Source of the DNA: an uncultured Armatimonadota bacterium
GTDB lineage: Bacteria; Armatimonadota; Fimbriimonadia; Fimbriimonadales; Fimbriimonadaceae
DNA: 64,000 bases
Assembly: GCA_903927025.1 (NCBI GenBank)
Contig: CAIYLG010000029.1
Coordinates: 1-64,000 of the forward strand
Direction of reading: 5' to 3'
Within the stretch, counting starts at the first letter, position 1; each line of letters begins with the position of its first letter. The notes below the pieces were generated by a model. It was given only the letters and a program-made list of their open reading frames with translations. It did no database searches and was not told where the DNA came from. Position numbers and translations under genes: made by a program. Of the stretch, positions 7,823-16,583 are shown in pieces.

Positions 7823-9921
7823 GTTAGTCCAAGACGCGTCCGAATGTCGCCAAGCGTCTTGGGACCCTGTCCCAGCCATAGAATGCTTGTTACACCGCGT
7901 GGATAGTATCGACTGCCCACAGCTTTGCCTTCCAGCATCTGGTCGCTCCAGGCATAGAAGATGTTCTCGTCACGCAGAAGCCAGTCTCGGTGGGCTTTGT
8001 CTGCTACAACGTCTTGTCGGTTCCCAAGTACCCGCTCGCTGACGAACTGGCAGAGATAGATCTTGCTTAGCCAAGAGTTGCCACTGGTCGAACTTAGTTT
8101 CCATCCCCCATCTTGAAATAGGCAAACTCCGGGTTTGAGAACGCCGTCCAAGTGGCGAGAAAGAATCTGCCGAAGCTGCGGATAATCATCTGCAAAACCC
8201 ATCACGTACGGGTAGACCAAGGCCTCAATCGCAGGAATAATTCTTGCCTCAATCCCTTCCCCGATCACAGCGGGAAGAAGGCCATCAGGATCTTTTGCAC
8301 CGAGCACGGTGCTCGCCGCCCGATCCGCCTGAACGTTGGCTCGAACGGATAGTTCGGCATCTCCAAGTCTTGAGAGCACCGATTGAAGGACTCGATAGCA
8401 GGCCCATCCCTTCACTGCCAGGTACACGTTATTTCGCGCTTGCCCAAGCGAAGTGTCTAGGCTATCGTAGGTCGTAATTTCGGCCCCACCGGCACACCGC
8501 GCGTCGTCTAGCCCCATGACACCATTTCTTCGAATGTCGACTGGGTTATCACGGTTTTCCAGGCTGGCAAGGCATTTGTGCCATACGTCTCTTTGTTCTT
8601 GTGCCCAATCCCAGTCTTCAGTGTCAAACACGTAAAGCCCTGCGGTAAGGACCCAGTTCATCAGCTCCTCGCTGCTCATGTAGGAAAAACAGCCAGTGAG
8701 TCCGGCCTGCTCGTAGCCAGACCTGCCAGCAGGAGCGAAGTTGTTTGCGACTCCCATGTCATGCGTGAAGGCGATTCCGCCTGGATGAAGGTCGCTTCTG
8801 CCTGGGAAGCGAGCATCAGATTCGTAGGAATAGCGTTCTACAAACTGGTCCAGCACGTTTCGAACCGTCCAAGGATTCATGACGAGTTCGAAGAAGGTTT
8901 GATCGACGGTTAGGTCGAACGTGTTCATCATTCGGTACTCGCCTTCATGGACCACCCACAGCGGATCCCCGACTGGAGTCTCTAGAAGCTGGGTCGATCC
9001 ATAGTAGGACCGTATAGCGTGTGCAGCCATGAAGGCTCGGTCTGGCGATAGCCACTCGGATAGCTTTGAATCGAATGATTTGCACTCGGCAATGGTGTGC
9101 TGCGCTTGAGCGAGGCTATGGCGAAGGACCTCTTCAACGTTTTGAAACCAGCGTCGATAGAGGTACCGAGTTTCAATTCCTGTTGTCGCAGTTCCGCTCC
9201 TGAAGAACCCAACTGAAAAGGTGAAGGTCTTACGCTTTCCTGCCGGAACCGTTCCGACCAGCATGCCAATGCTGCCGAGCATGAAGCCGAGGTTCTCAGA
9301 GAGTCGCGGGGCGAGAACTGCCTCTGGCTGCCAGGCGAGCCCAGCTGTGAGTCCAGGGTCACTTGAGGCAATCGCAATGCTTGACCCTTGGCCCACTCCC
9401 ACGAGACCCTCGGCCTGTAAGATTCTCATGCCGCTCGCACGATCTGAGCCGGCGTAGCCGAAGAATGCCTTCCGATCGTTCAGGCAACTTCGGTTATCCA
9501 CCTCGATTTGAACCACTATGGCTGGGCATAGTGCACCTTTTGCTAGTGGCGAGGACGGGTGAGGAATGGACTGGACCTGCGAGAAAACTCGAAATTTAAA
9601 GTCTTCTGCCTTCCACTCATCCACTGATGCGCCGAAGCTGCGCGTGATGACGGAATCCTCAAAAGGCCGCATCGCCGACTGGTAACCGATATCGCTGAGT
9701 CCTTCGACGTCGAAGTCCTCCGAGGCGGTCCCTGTGTGGCCGAAGAAGGGAAGTGAGCGGAAGTTCCCACCCTCACGGTCCTGCACTCCCGCATAGATCC
9801 CTTCGCAGGCGGGACCGGCAAGTTCGAGGCCGAATCCCCCATTCGGCCCCTTCATTCCGAGTGTTAGGGAAGCGAAGGCGCCAATAGGGGAGTGATGGGC
9901 GTTAAAGAACGGCGTCGTCAT
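7819..9921 (-). CDS. Glycoside hydrolase family 52, beta-xylosidase
   Basis: The protein matches GH52 along its length: about 700 residues, like Geobacillus XynB2 (about 705). The N-terminus FFNAHHSPIGAFASLTLG is typical. The nucleophile Glu is in the EGEYRMMNTFDL block (about 326-337) and the acid Asp is in TYDSLDTSLGQARNN (about 484-498). There is no signal peptide, so it should act on imported xylo-oligosaccharides. A GTG at 9930 would add three residues; I chose ATG 9921, which fits the family start. GH52 is a small family known mainly from Firmicutes, so its presence here is notable. Confidence 0.9.
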   Translation of the reverse strand: MTTPFFNAHHSPIGAFASLTLGMKGPNGGFGLELAGPACEGIYAGVQDREGGNFRSLPFFGHTGTASEDFDVEGLSDIGYQSAMRPFEDSVITRSFGASVDEWKAEDFKFRVFSQVQSIPHPSSPLAKGALCPAIVVQIEVDNRSCLNDRKAFFGYAGSDRASGMRILQAEGLVGVGQGSSIAIASSDPGLTAGLAWQPEAVLAPRLSENLGFMLGSIGMLVGTVPAGKRKTFTFSVGFFRSGTATTGIETRYLYRRWFQNVEEVLRHSLAQAQHTIAECKSFDSKLSEWLSPDRAFMAAHAIRSYYGSTQLLETPVGDPLWVVHEGEYRMMNTFDLTVDQTFFELVMNPWTVRNVLDQFVERYSYESDARFPGRSDLHPGGIAFTHDMGVANNFAPAGRSGYEQAGLTGCFSYMSSEELMNWVLTAGLYVFDTEDWDWAQEQRDVWHKCLASLENRDNPVDIRRNGVMGLDDARCAGGAEITTYDSLDTSLGQARNNVYLAVKGWACYRVLQSVLSRLGDAELSVRANVQADRAASTVLGAKDPDGLLPAVIGEGIEARIIPAIEALVYPYVMGFADDYPQLRQILSRHLDGVLKPGVCLFQDGGWKLSSTSGNSWLSKIYLCQFVSERVLGNRQDVVADKAHRDWLLRDENIFYAWSDQMLEGKAVGSRYYPRGVTSILWLGQGPKTLGDIRTRLGLT

Positions 9922-9966
9922 CAGTCCCACTATTTTGGCGACCTCAGGGCCGCGAGTGCCTGCCCA

Positions 9967-10764
9967 TTACCACTTTAACGCGGAGATGCCGGCCTTCGTG
10001 AGTGTCTTGACGTGTCCATCGACGTAAGCAATGAACGTGCGATCCTCGAAGTACACCAAGTTGGATTTGGGACCGAGCGAAAGCATAACGGTTGCGGCAG
10101 GTTCAGCTACGGACGTCATTGATTTGCCCACGAGGTTGGGGTTGATCCGAATGTCCAACGGCTTGTTGTCCGGACCCAGCCAGACCTTCTCGTTCTTTAG
10201 GTACGGCCGAAGCTTTGCCTTCAGAGTTGCCTGCGTCATCGCGACCTTGTCCTGGTGATCGTTTGTGTAGAGGAGAACTCCCAGAGCGATTTGCTTGAAG
10301 TTTGAGAGGATCACCGTTCGCTCCGCAGCTTTGTGAGCCTGAGCCTGCACGACACTTGGGTCCTTGGCGAACTTGACGAGTTCATCAAAAATCCCTTTGC
10401 CCCCACTGATCTTCCAATCCCCACCCACATTCTTGAGGGTCACTTCACCGGTCAGAACCGGAGCCGTTTGACCAGTACCCGGTTTATCAGGACGCATTGG
10501 GAAAACGAATGAAACGGTTCCCGTAGCCGTGTCTCCTGTTGTAGTCAGCTTGACGTCCTTCACTTCAACGCTGGGTGCATCGCTCTTCTTCTGGTTAAGC
10601 CGTGCGAGGGCATCCGTGGCTTCGGTGATTTTTGCACCGTCGATACGAGAAAAGAGTTCCTTCCAGAGTTGGTGGTTGAGCGCATCCATCGCCCCCCTTA
10701 CCGTTGCCTCCGGTGTGGCGTCTCGAGCAAAAAGAAGTAGGGCCCCAGCCAGTAGGTGGATCAT
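9967..10764 (-). CDS. Secreted protein with NTF2-like N-terminus and H-X9-DG (DUF1559-type) C-terminus
   Basis: The 265-residue protein has a short hydrophobic leader (about 1-13), then a region (18-110) of DUF4878/NTF2 character with repeated Thr-rich strands. From about 150 it resembles the conserved tail of DUF1559 pilin-like proteins: SNFKQIALGVLLYTNDHQD, a PYLKNEKVWLGPDN segment and the terminal FIAYVDGHVKTL. In the usual family this tail follows an N-terminal prepilin helix with a type III signal; here that helix is missing and another domain takes its place. It is preceded by a very good promoter whose predicted start point leaves almost no leader. Function unknown. Confidence 0.7.
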   Translation of the reverse strand: MIHLLAGALLLFARDATPEATVRGAMDALNHQLWKELFSRIDGAKITEATDALARLNQKKSDAPSVEVKDVKLTTTGDTATGTVSFVFPMRPDKPGTGQTAPVLTGEVTLKNVGGDWKISGGKGIFDELVKFAKDPSVVQAQAHKAAERTVILSNFKQIALGVLLYTNDHQDKVAMTQATLKAKLRPYLKNEKVWLGPDNKPLDIRINPNLVGKSMTSVAEPAATVMLSLGPKSNLVYFEDRTFIAYVDGHVKTLTKAGISALKW

Positions 10765-10773
10765 GTTGAGAAC

Positions 10774-10801
10774 ATTATATGTTGAAAGAGTGATTAGTCA
10801 A
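10774..10801 (-). promoter_or_regulatory. Sigma70-type promoter, predicted leaderless transcript
   Basis: On the minus strand TTGACT (10796-10801) and TATAAT (10774-10779) are separated by 16 bases. Only nine bases lie between the -10 box and the ATG at 10764, so the mRNA would begin within a few bases of the start codon and carry no Shine-Dalgarno site. Confidence 0.65.
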
Positions 10802-10813
10802 AGGCTCAATCGG

Positions 10814-11587
10814 CTACGCCTTTCCACCAAATGTCAGTCCAACGAACCACTGGCTGTTCTTCTTTAGCCCGCCAGCAGACGGCTGGCTAGAGTAGTCCAC
10901 CACGTTGTTGATCGTCAACTTCAAAGGCTTTGACAATTGGTAGCCGACGGAGAGTACAGACGTGAGAACATAGTCCGAGAAGTTGCTGAACGCCGGGATG
11001 TAGCTTAGCGTGTGGGCGATATTCATCTTGTTGCCGATATTCCTATTGAACTGACTGCCAAACGCGGCGCTGGGGGTGTCTTTTCGCTGAGAGCCATCGG
11101 TGTAGGCTTCGGTTAGGTAAGCGGCACCTCCGCTTAAGTTCCACTTCCATACGTGGCTCTCATGCACGATGTAGCTGAGTCCGCCTCCATAGATACTACG
11201 CAGACTCAGGTTGTTCGGACTGTCCTCTCGATAGCCGACCGAGCCGTAAACAGCCAGTTTCTGCGATACATTTCGATCGTAGCGACCATTGATAAATGCG
11301 AAATTCGAGGTGACGCTGTATGCCGAACTGGCGGCGGTGGTTTGCCTGCTAAAGAAGTAGCCAAGGTCAAAGTGAATCGAGTCGATGCCCTTATTTGCAC
11401 GATCCGCCGAGGCGAGGAAATTGTAAGTCTGAGAGTCAGTCGCACCGTTGACAAAGGTCAGACCGAATGTCCCTGACAGGTCAAACGCTGGTGCCGCCGG
11501 CTTGGCTTCATTAACTTTATCGTCTGTGGCGAAAGCGCACGCGGCCAATCCGACGGCCGCCATGCTTACAGAAAAGCGATGATTCAT
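10814..11587 (-). CDS. Outer-membrane beta-barrel protein, DUF481-like
   Basis: From ATG 11587 the protein has 257 residues with a signal peptide. An upstream in-frame ATG at 11644 would add 19 residues spanning a -10 box and is unlikely. The mature part is a run of alternating amphipathic strands with Gly/Tyr/Phe turns (LSGTFGLTFVNG, LDLGYFFS-type strands, VYGSVGYRED, GGGLSYIVH) and ends in a strand with terminal aromatic residues (WFVGLTFGGKA). This is the layout of DUF481/YdiY-type barrels. It presumably sits in the outer membrane; the ligand is unknown. The gene lies between the GH74-like protein and the H-X9-DG protein on the same strand, each with its own start signals. Confidence 0.75.
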   Translation of the reverse strand: MNHRFSVSMAAVGLAACAFATDDKVNEAKPAAPAFDLSGTFGLTFVNGATDSQTYNFLASADRANKGIDSIHFDLGYFFSRQTTAASSAYSVTSNFAFINGRYDRNVSQKLAVYGSVGYREDSPNNLSLRSIYGGGLSYIVHESHVWKWNLSGGAAYLTEAYTDGSQRKDTPSAAFGSQFNRNIGNKMNIAHTLSYIPAFSNFSDYVLTSVLSVGYQLSKPLKLTINNVVDYSSQPSAGGLKKNSQWFVGLTFGGKA

Positions 11588-11596
11588 GGCAGCAGC

Positions 11597-11602
11597 ATTA
11601 TA
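11597..11602 (-). promoter_or_regulatory. Candidate -10 box, leaderless arrangement
   Basis: On the minus strand TATAAT ends nine bases before the ATG at 11587, and no ribosome site is visible in that gap. A weak -35 (TTCAAG) lies 16 bases upstream. Confidence 0.45.
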
Positions 11603-11647
11603 GTCGCTGAGGAGTGCCCTTGAAGACCTCAGCGCGACTGCCACATG

Positions 11648-13885
11648 CTATGGGCTTGACTGCTCTCCAACTCGAACTCCGTTACCAAAGCTGGTGACCC
11701 AAACTTCACCCGGCTTGAATGGATTGAAGAACACTCGGGTGGGCTGGCGGAACGGGTAACTGGGGACTTGATTGAATGTCGGATGCGCGCTCGTAGCGTT
11801 CACCGAAGCCCACAGTCCTTCGGTTTCCGTGGTTGCATACACCAGCTTCGAATTCTTCGGATCTACTGCGCAGGATCCGACTCGGTCTGACTGGAACACT
11901 AGGGTCCATGAAGCGCCCCGGTTGGTGGACTTGTAGAGACCACCGCGGTTGTTGGCGGTGCCACCCCAGCCGCTGTAGACGCCTACGTACCAAGTGTTTT
12001 GGGCTGCGTCGGTCGGGTCCAGAGAAAGGTCCATCGTCCACCAGTGCATATTCGCGGCGCTGCGATCGACCCATGAAGTGCCTCCATTTGTGCTGACAAA
12101 GACTCCGGAAGAATCTGTGAAGCTGGGAGCCATTCGGCCGGAGTACGTTGCCACCAGGGTGCCGTCTTTGAGGACCGTAATGTTGAAGGCATGTCCTTGA
12201 GTTCGGGGTGGCGATGCCAGTCGCTTCCAAGTCGCAGAAGTACCTTTTGTAATGTCCGAGCACACATAGATGCCGCCGCTGGCGCTGTTGGCTACCGATG
12301 CATACAATCGCTTGGTGTTTGTCGGGTCCAACGCCACACCCATCACGACGTGGCCGATGGTTCCAAGTTGGGTCCAGGTCTTTCCTGCATCGGTTGACTG
12401 CAGAACGTTGCCGGTGCCGCTGTCTATTCGCGAATCCGTGAGGTGCGTACTCTCATACATATCGTGATTGGATGACGTAGCCATGTACATGGTGCCGGTC
12501 GGTCCAACGATAGCCTGGTAGGAAGAATTGAGCTTTTGGCCAGAGTAGTTCAGGCTCCAGCTGGATCCCCCATCTGTACTTCGAATGCCGGATATGTCAG
12601 AAAACGACGCCCACATCGTGGAAGTGTTTGGCCAGGCAAGCCACCAAGAGGATGTGTTCTCGAGCCCGACTCCATGGTAAGCCTTTCCCTTAGGGGTTAA
12701 GGTGTTCACCTTGTTCTGATCCGACGGCAACACGTAGGTCTGCTGCCAAGTGGTGCCACCGTCCGTGGTTAAGTGGCAGAAGCCGTAGCCTGTGAATGCC
12801 GCCCGTTTGGCGTCGGTTGGGCACACTTCAAAGCCAAAGACGAGTTGGTCATAGGACCACTGGTGATCCCCACCCGCGCCTTGCCAGCCCGTGGCGACAT
12901 TTTGGTTATTGGCAGTGAGAAGTGAATTTCCCCAGGCTTGTCCTCCGTTGGTGGACTTAAGGACGACGGGGGTTTGCGAATCGCAGCTTCCGGCAAGATA
13001 GACGTTTTGGATGTCATTCCGAGCCATGCTCACATAGAAAGGATAAGTGCCCGCCGGGACTCCGCTTACACACTTTTTCCAAGACGAGGATGTACCGAAA
13101 TCAAGGGTGTACACCCCTTTGTAGTTTCCGTAATTGTCCCCACCGATTCCGCCCCAGATTTGCCCTGCCGCCAAAGTGACGGCGAAGAACCGAGTTGTGG
13201 TCCCGGCTTTTGCCGCGGCAAAGCTGACGATCTGCTCGGTCGTTGGGATGCCCGGTACGGACATCTTAATGAATGAGCTTCCGCCATTAGTAGATTCGTA
13301 AACGCCCAGACTCGTTGCGGCAATGATGGTCTGTCCGCTGAAATAGACCCCTCCCAGCACGACGCCAGAGTTGTTGTCTCCAGCCACGACTTTCTTCCAA
13401 GTTTTGCCAGTGTCAGAGGAGAAGTAGAGGGTGGAATAGTCGCTGACGAACAGTCGGTTGGTTGTTGTCCAGTCCGCCATGAGATACCAGGCGCCCTGTC
13501 CAGTTGGGTCGGTGGTCAGCGGTTTCCATGTGCTTCCTCCATCCGTGCTCGTCACCGGGGTCTGGTTTCCATTTGTGGTGCCGATGGAGTAAAGGGTGGA
13601 CTTGTTGCTGGTGTACTGCACCTGAGGCGCGTTCGGCCCTGTTTGAATCGAGGTGAATGGTACAAGGGACCAGCTGGCTCCGGTCGTGGTTGAGTGATAC
13701 ACGCCACTCATGTCACAGGAAAGCCAAATCTCACTGGAGTTGAATGGGTTGAAGGTTGGTGCGAAAAATGAGCCTCCGCCTCCAATCCCAACACTCTTCC
13801 ACGAGGTGGGCATTTGGGCGTTTGCGGCACTCGCCAAAATCGCAACGCTTGCCAAACCAAAAACTGAAAACCTATTTCTGCTCAT
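11648..13885 (-). CDS. Secreted GH74-like / BNR-repeat seven-bladed propeller protein
   Basis: From ATG 13885, preceded by GAAAGGT five bases away, the protein has 745 residues and a signal peptide ending ASAANAQ. It carries many Asp-box repeats of the type SxDxGxTW (for example STDGGSTWKP, STDAGKTWTQ, STNGGTSWVD) in two halves, as in tandem-propeller GH74 xyloglucanases. The N-terminal WKSVGIGGGGSFFAPTFNP followed by SCDMSGVYHS matches the region that holds the first catalytic Asp in GH74. The second catalytic Asp could not be placed with confidence, so a non-catalytic sortilin/BNR propeller remains possible. Xyloglucan as substrate would fit the nearby GH44 and GH52. Confidence 0.72.
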   Translation of the reverse strand: MSRNRFSVFGLASVAILASAANAQMPTSWKSVGIGGGGSFFAPTFNPFNSSEIWLSCDMSGVYHSTTTGASWSLVPFTSIQTGPNAPQVQYTSNKSTLYSIGTTNGNQTPVTSTDGGSTWKPLTTDPTGQGAWYLMADWTTTNRLFVSDYSTLYFSSDTGKTWKKVVAGDNNSGVVLGGVYFSGQTIIAATSLGVYESTNGGSSFIKMSVPGIPTTEQIVSFAAAKAGTTTRFFAVTLAAGQIWGGIGGDNYGNYKGVYTLDFGTSSSWKKCVSGVPAGTYPFYVSMARNDIQNVYLAGSCDSQTPVVLKSTNGGQAWGNSLLTANNQNVATGWQGAGGDHQWSYDQLVFGFEVCPTDAKRAAFTGYGFCHLTTDGGTTWQQTYVLPSDQNKVNTLTPKGKAYHGVGLENTSSWWLAWPNTSTMWASFSDISGIRSTDGGSSWSLNYSGQKLNSSYQAIVGPTGTMYMATSSNHDMYESTHLTDSRIDSGTGNVLQSTDAGKTWTQLGTIGHVVMGVALDPTNTKRLYASVANSASGGIYVCSDITKGTSATWKRLASPPRTQGHAFNITVLKDGTLVATYSGRMAPSFTDSSGVFVSTNGGTSWVDRSAANMHWWTMDLSLDPTDAAQNTWYVGVYSGWGGTANNRGGLYKSTNRGASWTLVFQSDRVGSCAVDPKNSKLVYATTETEGLWASVNATSAHPTFNQVPSYPFRQPTRVFFNPFKPGEVWVTSFGNGVRVGEQSSP

Positions 13886-14009
13886 GAATACCTTTCGCCT
13901 GTTCTCCGACTTCTTCAAGATTGTCGGTCGATTTCAAGGCGAATTGTCTCTGATGGAGCGCAGCAATACCGTTACAAATGAAGATTTCGGCCAAAGTGGG
14001 ACCTATGAC

Positions 14010-14033
14010 CCTGTCAGTTCTCGACTGACAGGG
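14010..14033. terminator. Hairpin at gene end, no U-tract
   Basis: CCCTGTCAG and CTGACAGGG form a perfect 9-bp stem around a short loop. It contains the last codons and stop of the minus-strand monooxygenase. No T-run follows on either strand, so it may be an RNA-stabilising hairpin rather than an intrinsic terminator. Confidence 0.4.
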
Positions 14034-15528
14034 TGAACCACTTTTCCAGATAGGAAAGCATAAGGTCGGGCTCGTGGATATCGAATGCAGCGCCTACGTA
14101 CCCGTCTGGTCTCACGAGGTAGGCAGAGTCGGCGGCAAATCCAGCGGATTGTGCTTCCTGGGTGAACTCAACATCAATCACTTTAATCCCAAAGCGGCCG
14201 ACCATCTCCGTGACTCTTGACGTTCCTGATGGTATGCAGATCAGAGACCAGCGAGCTGAACTCAGCTGATCGTAGATGTCCGAATTCGGCAGCCAGGGAA
14301 GTCGATCCCCACCTTGAACCGATCCTCGCACTCCTTCACTGAGTTCGCTGTGCGAGTAGTGAATCTGAGTTTGAGAAACGAGCCGAAAGAGTACGTTTCT
14401 TGTAGCATCCAGCCTCAGCATCAACGGTCCAAATCGTGGAACAAGAAACCTTCGAATGGCGCGAGATTGAAGATTGGTACCAACGACAGCGCGGAACGCC
14501 CGGTCGGTTGAGTGAACCAGCACTTTCGCAAATTCGATCCGCTCTGGCTCATAGGAATCCAGAATGGACTCTGGAGCAGTTCCTGAGAGAACCGCCCCCA
14601 GTTTCCAGCTCAAATTGACGGCATCCCCAATTCCCGTATTCATGCCCTGGCCGCCGGCGGGGCTGTGCACGTGCCCCGCGTCGCCGGCTATAAAGACCCT
14701 CCCGACCCGGAAGTGCTCGGCGACGCGGTGATGCACATGATAGGTGGAGAACCAATTCACCGCTTGGACCTCTGCGTCAATTTGTGCTTTTACCAATGGG
14801 CGAAGGTCTTCGAAATCCACTGGGGATTTTGCAGCGAACTCCTTGGGCACGATTCCAACGAGCCGGAAGGTTCCTTCAGAACGAATCGGAAAACCGAGAA
14901 GCAGCGATTCAGCGTCAGCAGATACGTTTACGTCCTGGTTGAGCGCGGTTCCGGAGGCAACGACATCCGCCACATAGAACATCTGATCGTAGGTTCCGCC
15001 TGGAAACTCAAGTCTCAGCCCTTGGCGAACTGAGCTATGGACGCCATCGCATCCGCAGACGTACGAAAAGGATGCAATCTCGTCTTCTTCAGGTCGGCGA
15101 ATTTCCGCGGAGACCGAGTCCCCATCGTCCCGGAATCGCATTAGCTCGGAGTTCCACTCGACTGCGACGCCAAAGTGGCTCAACTCCTCAATCAGGAGCC
15201 TCTCGTGAATATCTTGAGGCAGACTGAGAATGAATGGAAACGGGCTGATGAATTGGCCGGCATCGCTGAACGGAAGCGTGGCAACTTCCTCGCGTCCTCG
15301 CCGGAGGTGCATCGCGTGTACGGGTATGCCGGCCGCAACGATTCGATCTGCGATTCCCAGAAGCTGGTACAGCTCCAACGTCCTTGCTTGGACTGCCATC
15401 GCCCTGGATGCTTCACCCGGGCCCGCATTCTTTTCGATGATGCGAACAGGGATGCCAGCCTTGGATAGCCAAAGCGCCATGACGAGACCGGTTGGTCCTG
15501 CGCCCACGATCAAGATTGGACGAACCAT
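14014..15528 (-). CDS. FAD-dependent aromatic-ring monooxygenase (PheA/TfdB/MhpA type)
   Basis: The 504-residue protein is a class A flavoprotein hydroxylase. It has the N-terminal Rossmann motif VGAGPTGLVMALWL with Glu at the end of strand 2 (IIEK), the DG motif in CGCDGVHSSVR, and the GD motif in FIAGDAGHVHSPAGGQGMN. The C-terminal thioredoxin-like tail is short. Members use NAD(P)H and O2 to hydroxylate phenols or other aromatics. The intradiol dioxygenase-like gene near 0.3 kb could act on catechol-type products, but it is exported and 13 kb away, so a joint pathway is speculative. It stands alone, divergent from the EAL gene. Confidence 0.85.
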   Translation of the reverse strand: MVRPILIVGAGPTGLVMALWLSKAGIPVRIIEKNAGPGEASRAMAVQARTLELYQLLGIADRIVAAGIPVHAMHLRRGREEVATLPFSDAGQFISPFPFILSLPQDIHERLLIEELSHFGVAVEWNSELMRFRDDGDSVSAEIRRPEEDEIASFSYVCGCDGVHSSVRQGLRLEFPGGTYDQMFYVADVVASGTALNQDVNVSADAESLLLGFPIRSEGTFRLVGIVPKEFAAKSPVDFEDLRPLVKAQIDAEVQAVNWFSTYHVHHRVAEHFRVGRVFIAGDAGHVHSPAGGQGMNTGIGDAVNLSWKLGAVLSGTAPESILDSYEPERIEFAKVLVHSTDRAFRAVVGTNLQSRAIRRFLVPRFGPLMLRLDATRNVLFRLVSQTQIHYSHSELSEGVRGSVQGGDRLPWLPNSDIYDQLSSARWSLICIPSGTSRVTEMVGRFGIKVIDVEFTQEAQSAGFAADSAYLVRPDGYVGAAFDIHEPDLMLSYLEKWFTLSVEN

Positions 15529-15735
15529 GAAGCCAACCCATTCTGAACCATTTGGCCTATCGGTGACGAATTTTAAGTCAATTCACTTTCAAAGGCGGGC
15601 TAAATCCGTCGCCCTTTTCCGTGATGAGACGGATTCTTGCGGATAACACCTGCATTCAGAAGTGATATGAAGTCAAAATGAAGTGAGAAGGGAAACGTTA
15701 AGGCAGAATCGGGCTATCCCGATAAAAATACTAGC

Positions 15736-16545
15736 ATGATGTCGAATGAATCGTCTCGCCCTTCGATCACTCAGGCCGATTTGCAGGCCGGTATCGATGG
15801 TGGGCAGTTTAGCCTCCGCTATCAGCCTAAGCTCGACTTTGAACTTCTGAACTTGAAGGGATTTGAAGCTTTGGCTCGTTGGGAGCACCCTATCTACGGG
15901 CAGATCATGCCCAGTGAGTTCATCCCCGTCGCCGAAGAAACCGGACTGATCGGTCGATTGACTGAATTGGTGGTTGACCAGGCATTTCGCTGGTACAAAA
16001 CCACGCCTGGCGCGCAGGGGCACTCCCTTTCCATCAATTTTTCAGCGAAGCGCCTCAGCAATCTCGACTTTTCCAACTGGCTCTACGAGATCTGTCGTCG
16101 TGCCGCAATACGGCCAGACACCGTCATTCTCGAAATAACGGAAGCCGGCATGATGGAGCAAAGGCTCCTCGCTCATGATATGTTTGACCGTTTGCGAGGA
16201 AGGGGCTTCCAGATCGCGATTGACGATTACGGGGTGGGACCTAGCTCTAAACTGTTGCTTCAAAGGTTGCCCATAAACGAAATTAAGATCGATACGTCCT
16301 TCGGAATCAAGGCGACGACCTCACAAGAGGCGAGAGACTTTATCAAGGCAACTGTCGACTTTGGCCACAGCTACAAAATCAAGGTCGCAGTTGGCGGAGT
16401 TGAGGATCAGGACACGTTGAATTATCTTCGGAGCATTGGTGTGGACTACGCCTATGGCTTCCTGATTTCCAGACCGATGACGGCTGAACAGTCTGCGGAG
16501 TGGATCCTCCATCGACGTCAGCTCACGAAGAACCTGCTGTTCTAA
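15736..16545 (+). CDS. Stand-alone EAL-domain protein, probably catalytically altered
   Basis: The 269-residue protein is a single EAL domain with no sensor or GGDEF part. Present are E44 of the EAL motif, N101, E133/E136 (LEITE), D163-D164 (DDYG) and K184 (IKID). Two residues needed for c-di-GMP hydrolysis are changed. The AEGVE motif reads VGGVE (Gly220 in place of the first Glu). The Gln of the later QG pair is Tyr240. Active EAL enzymes such as RocR need both, so this protein more likely binds c-di-GMP or a partner than cleaves it. It ends in a bidirectional terminator shared with the antiporter gene. Confidence 0.88.
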   Translation: MMSNESSRPSITQADLQAGIDGGQFSLRYQPKLDFELLNLKGFEALARWEHPIYGQIMPSEFIPVAEETGLIGRLTELVVDQAFRWYKTTPGAQGHSLSINFSAKRLSNLDFSNWLYEICRRAAIRPDTVILEITEAGMMEQRLLAHDMFDRLRGRGFQIAIDDYGVGPSSKLLLQRLPINEIKIDTSFGIKATTSQEARDFIKATVDFGHSYKIKVAVGGVEDQDTLNYLRSIGVDYAYGFLISRPMTAEQSAEWILHRRQLTKNLLF

Positions 16546-16583
16546 ATTGAATGGAGTGCAATAGAATGCACTCCATTTAATTT
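16544..16583. terminator. Bidirectional terminator
   Basis: A 16-bp stem (16544-16559 with 16568-16583, one G-U pair) closes an eight-base loop between two convergent genes. AT-rich arms give T-rich ends in both directions. Confidence 0.8.

Noticed and set aside
15600-15735. c-di-GMP riboswitch before the EAL gene
   Set aside because: Only short imperfect hairpins are present (for example ATCGGG-CTAT-CCCGAT at 15708-15723); the conserved GEMM core bases were not found.
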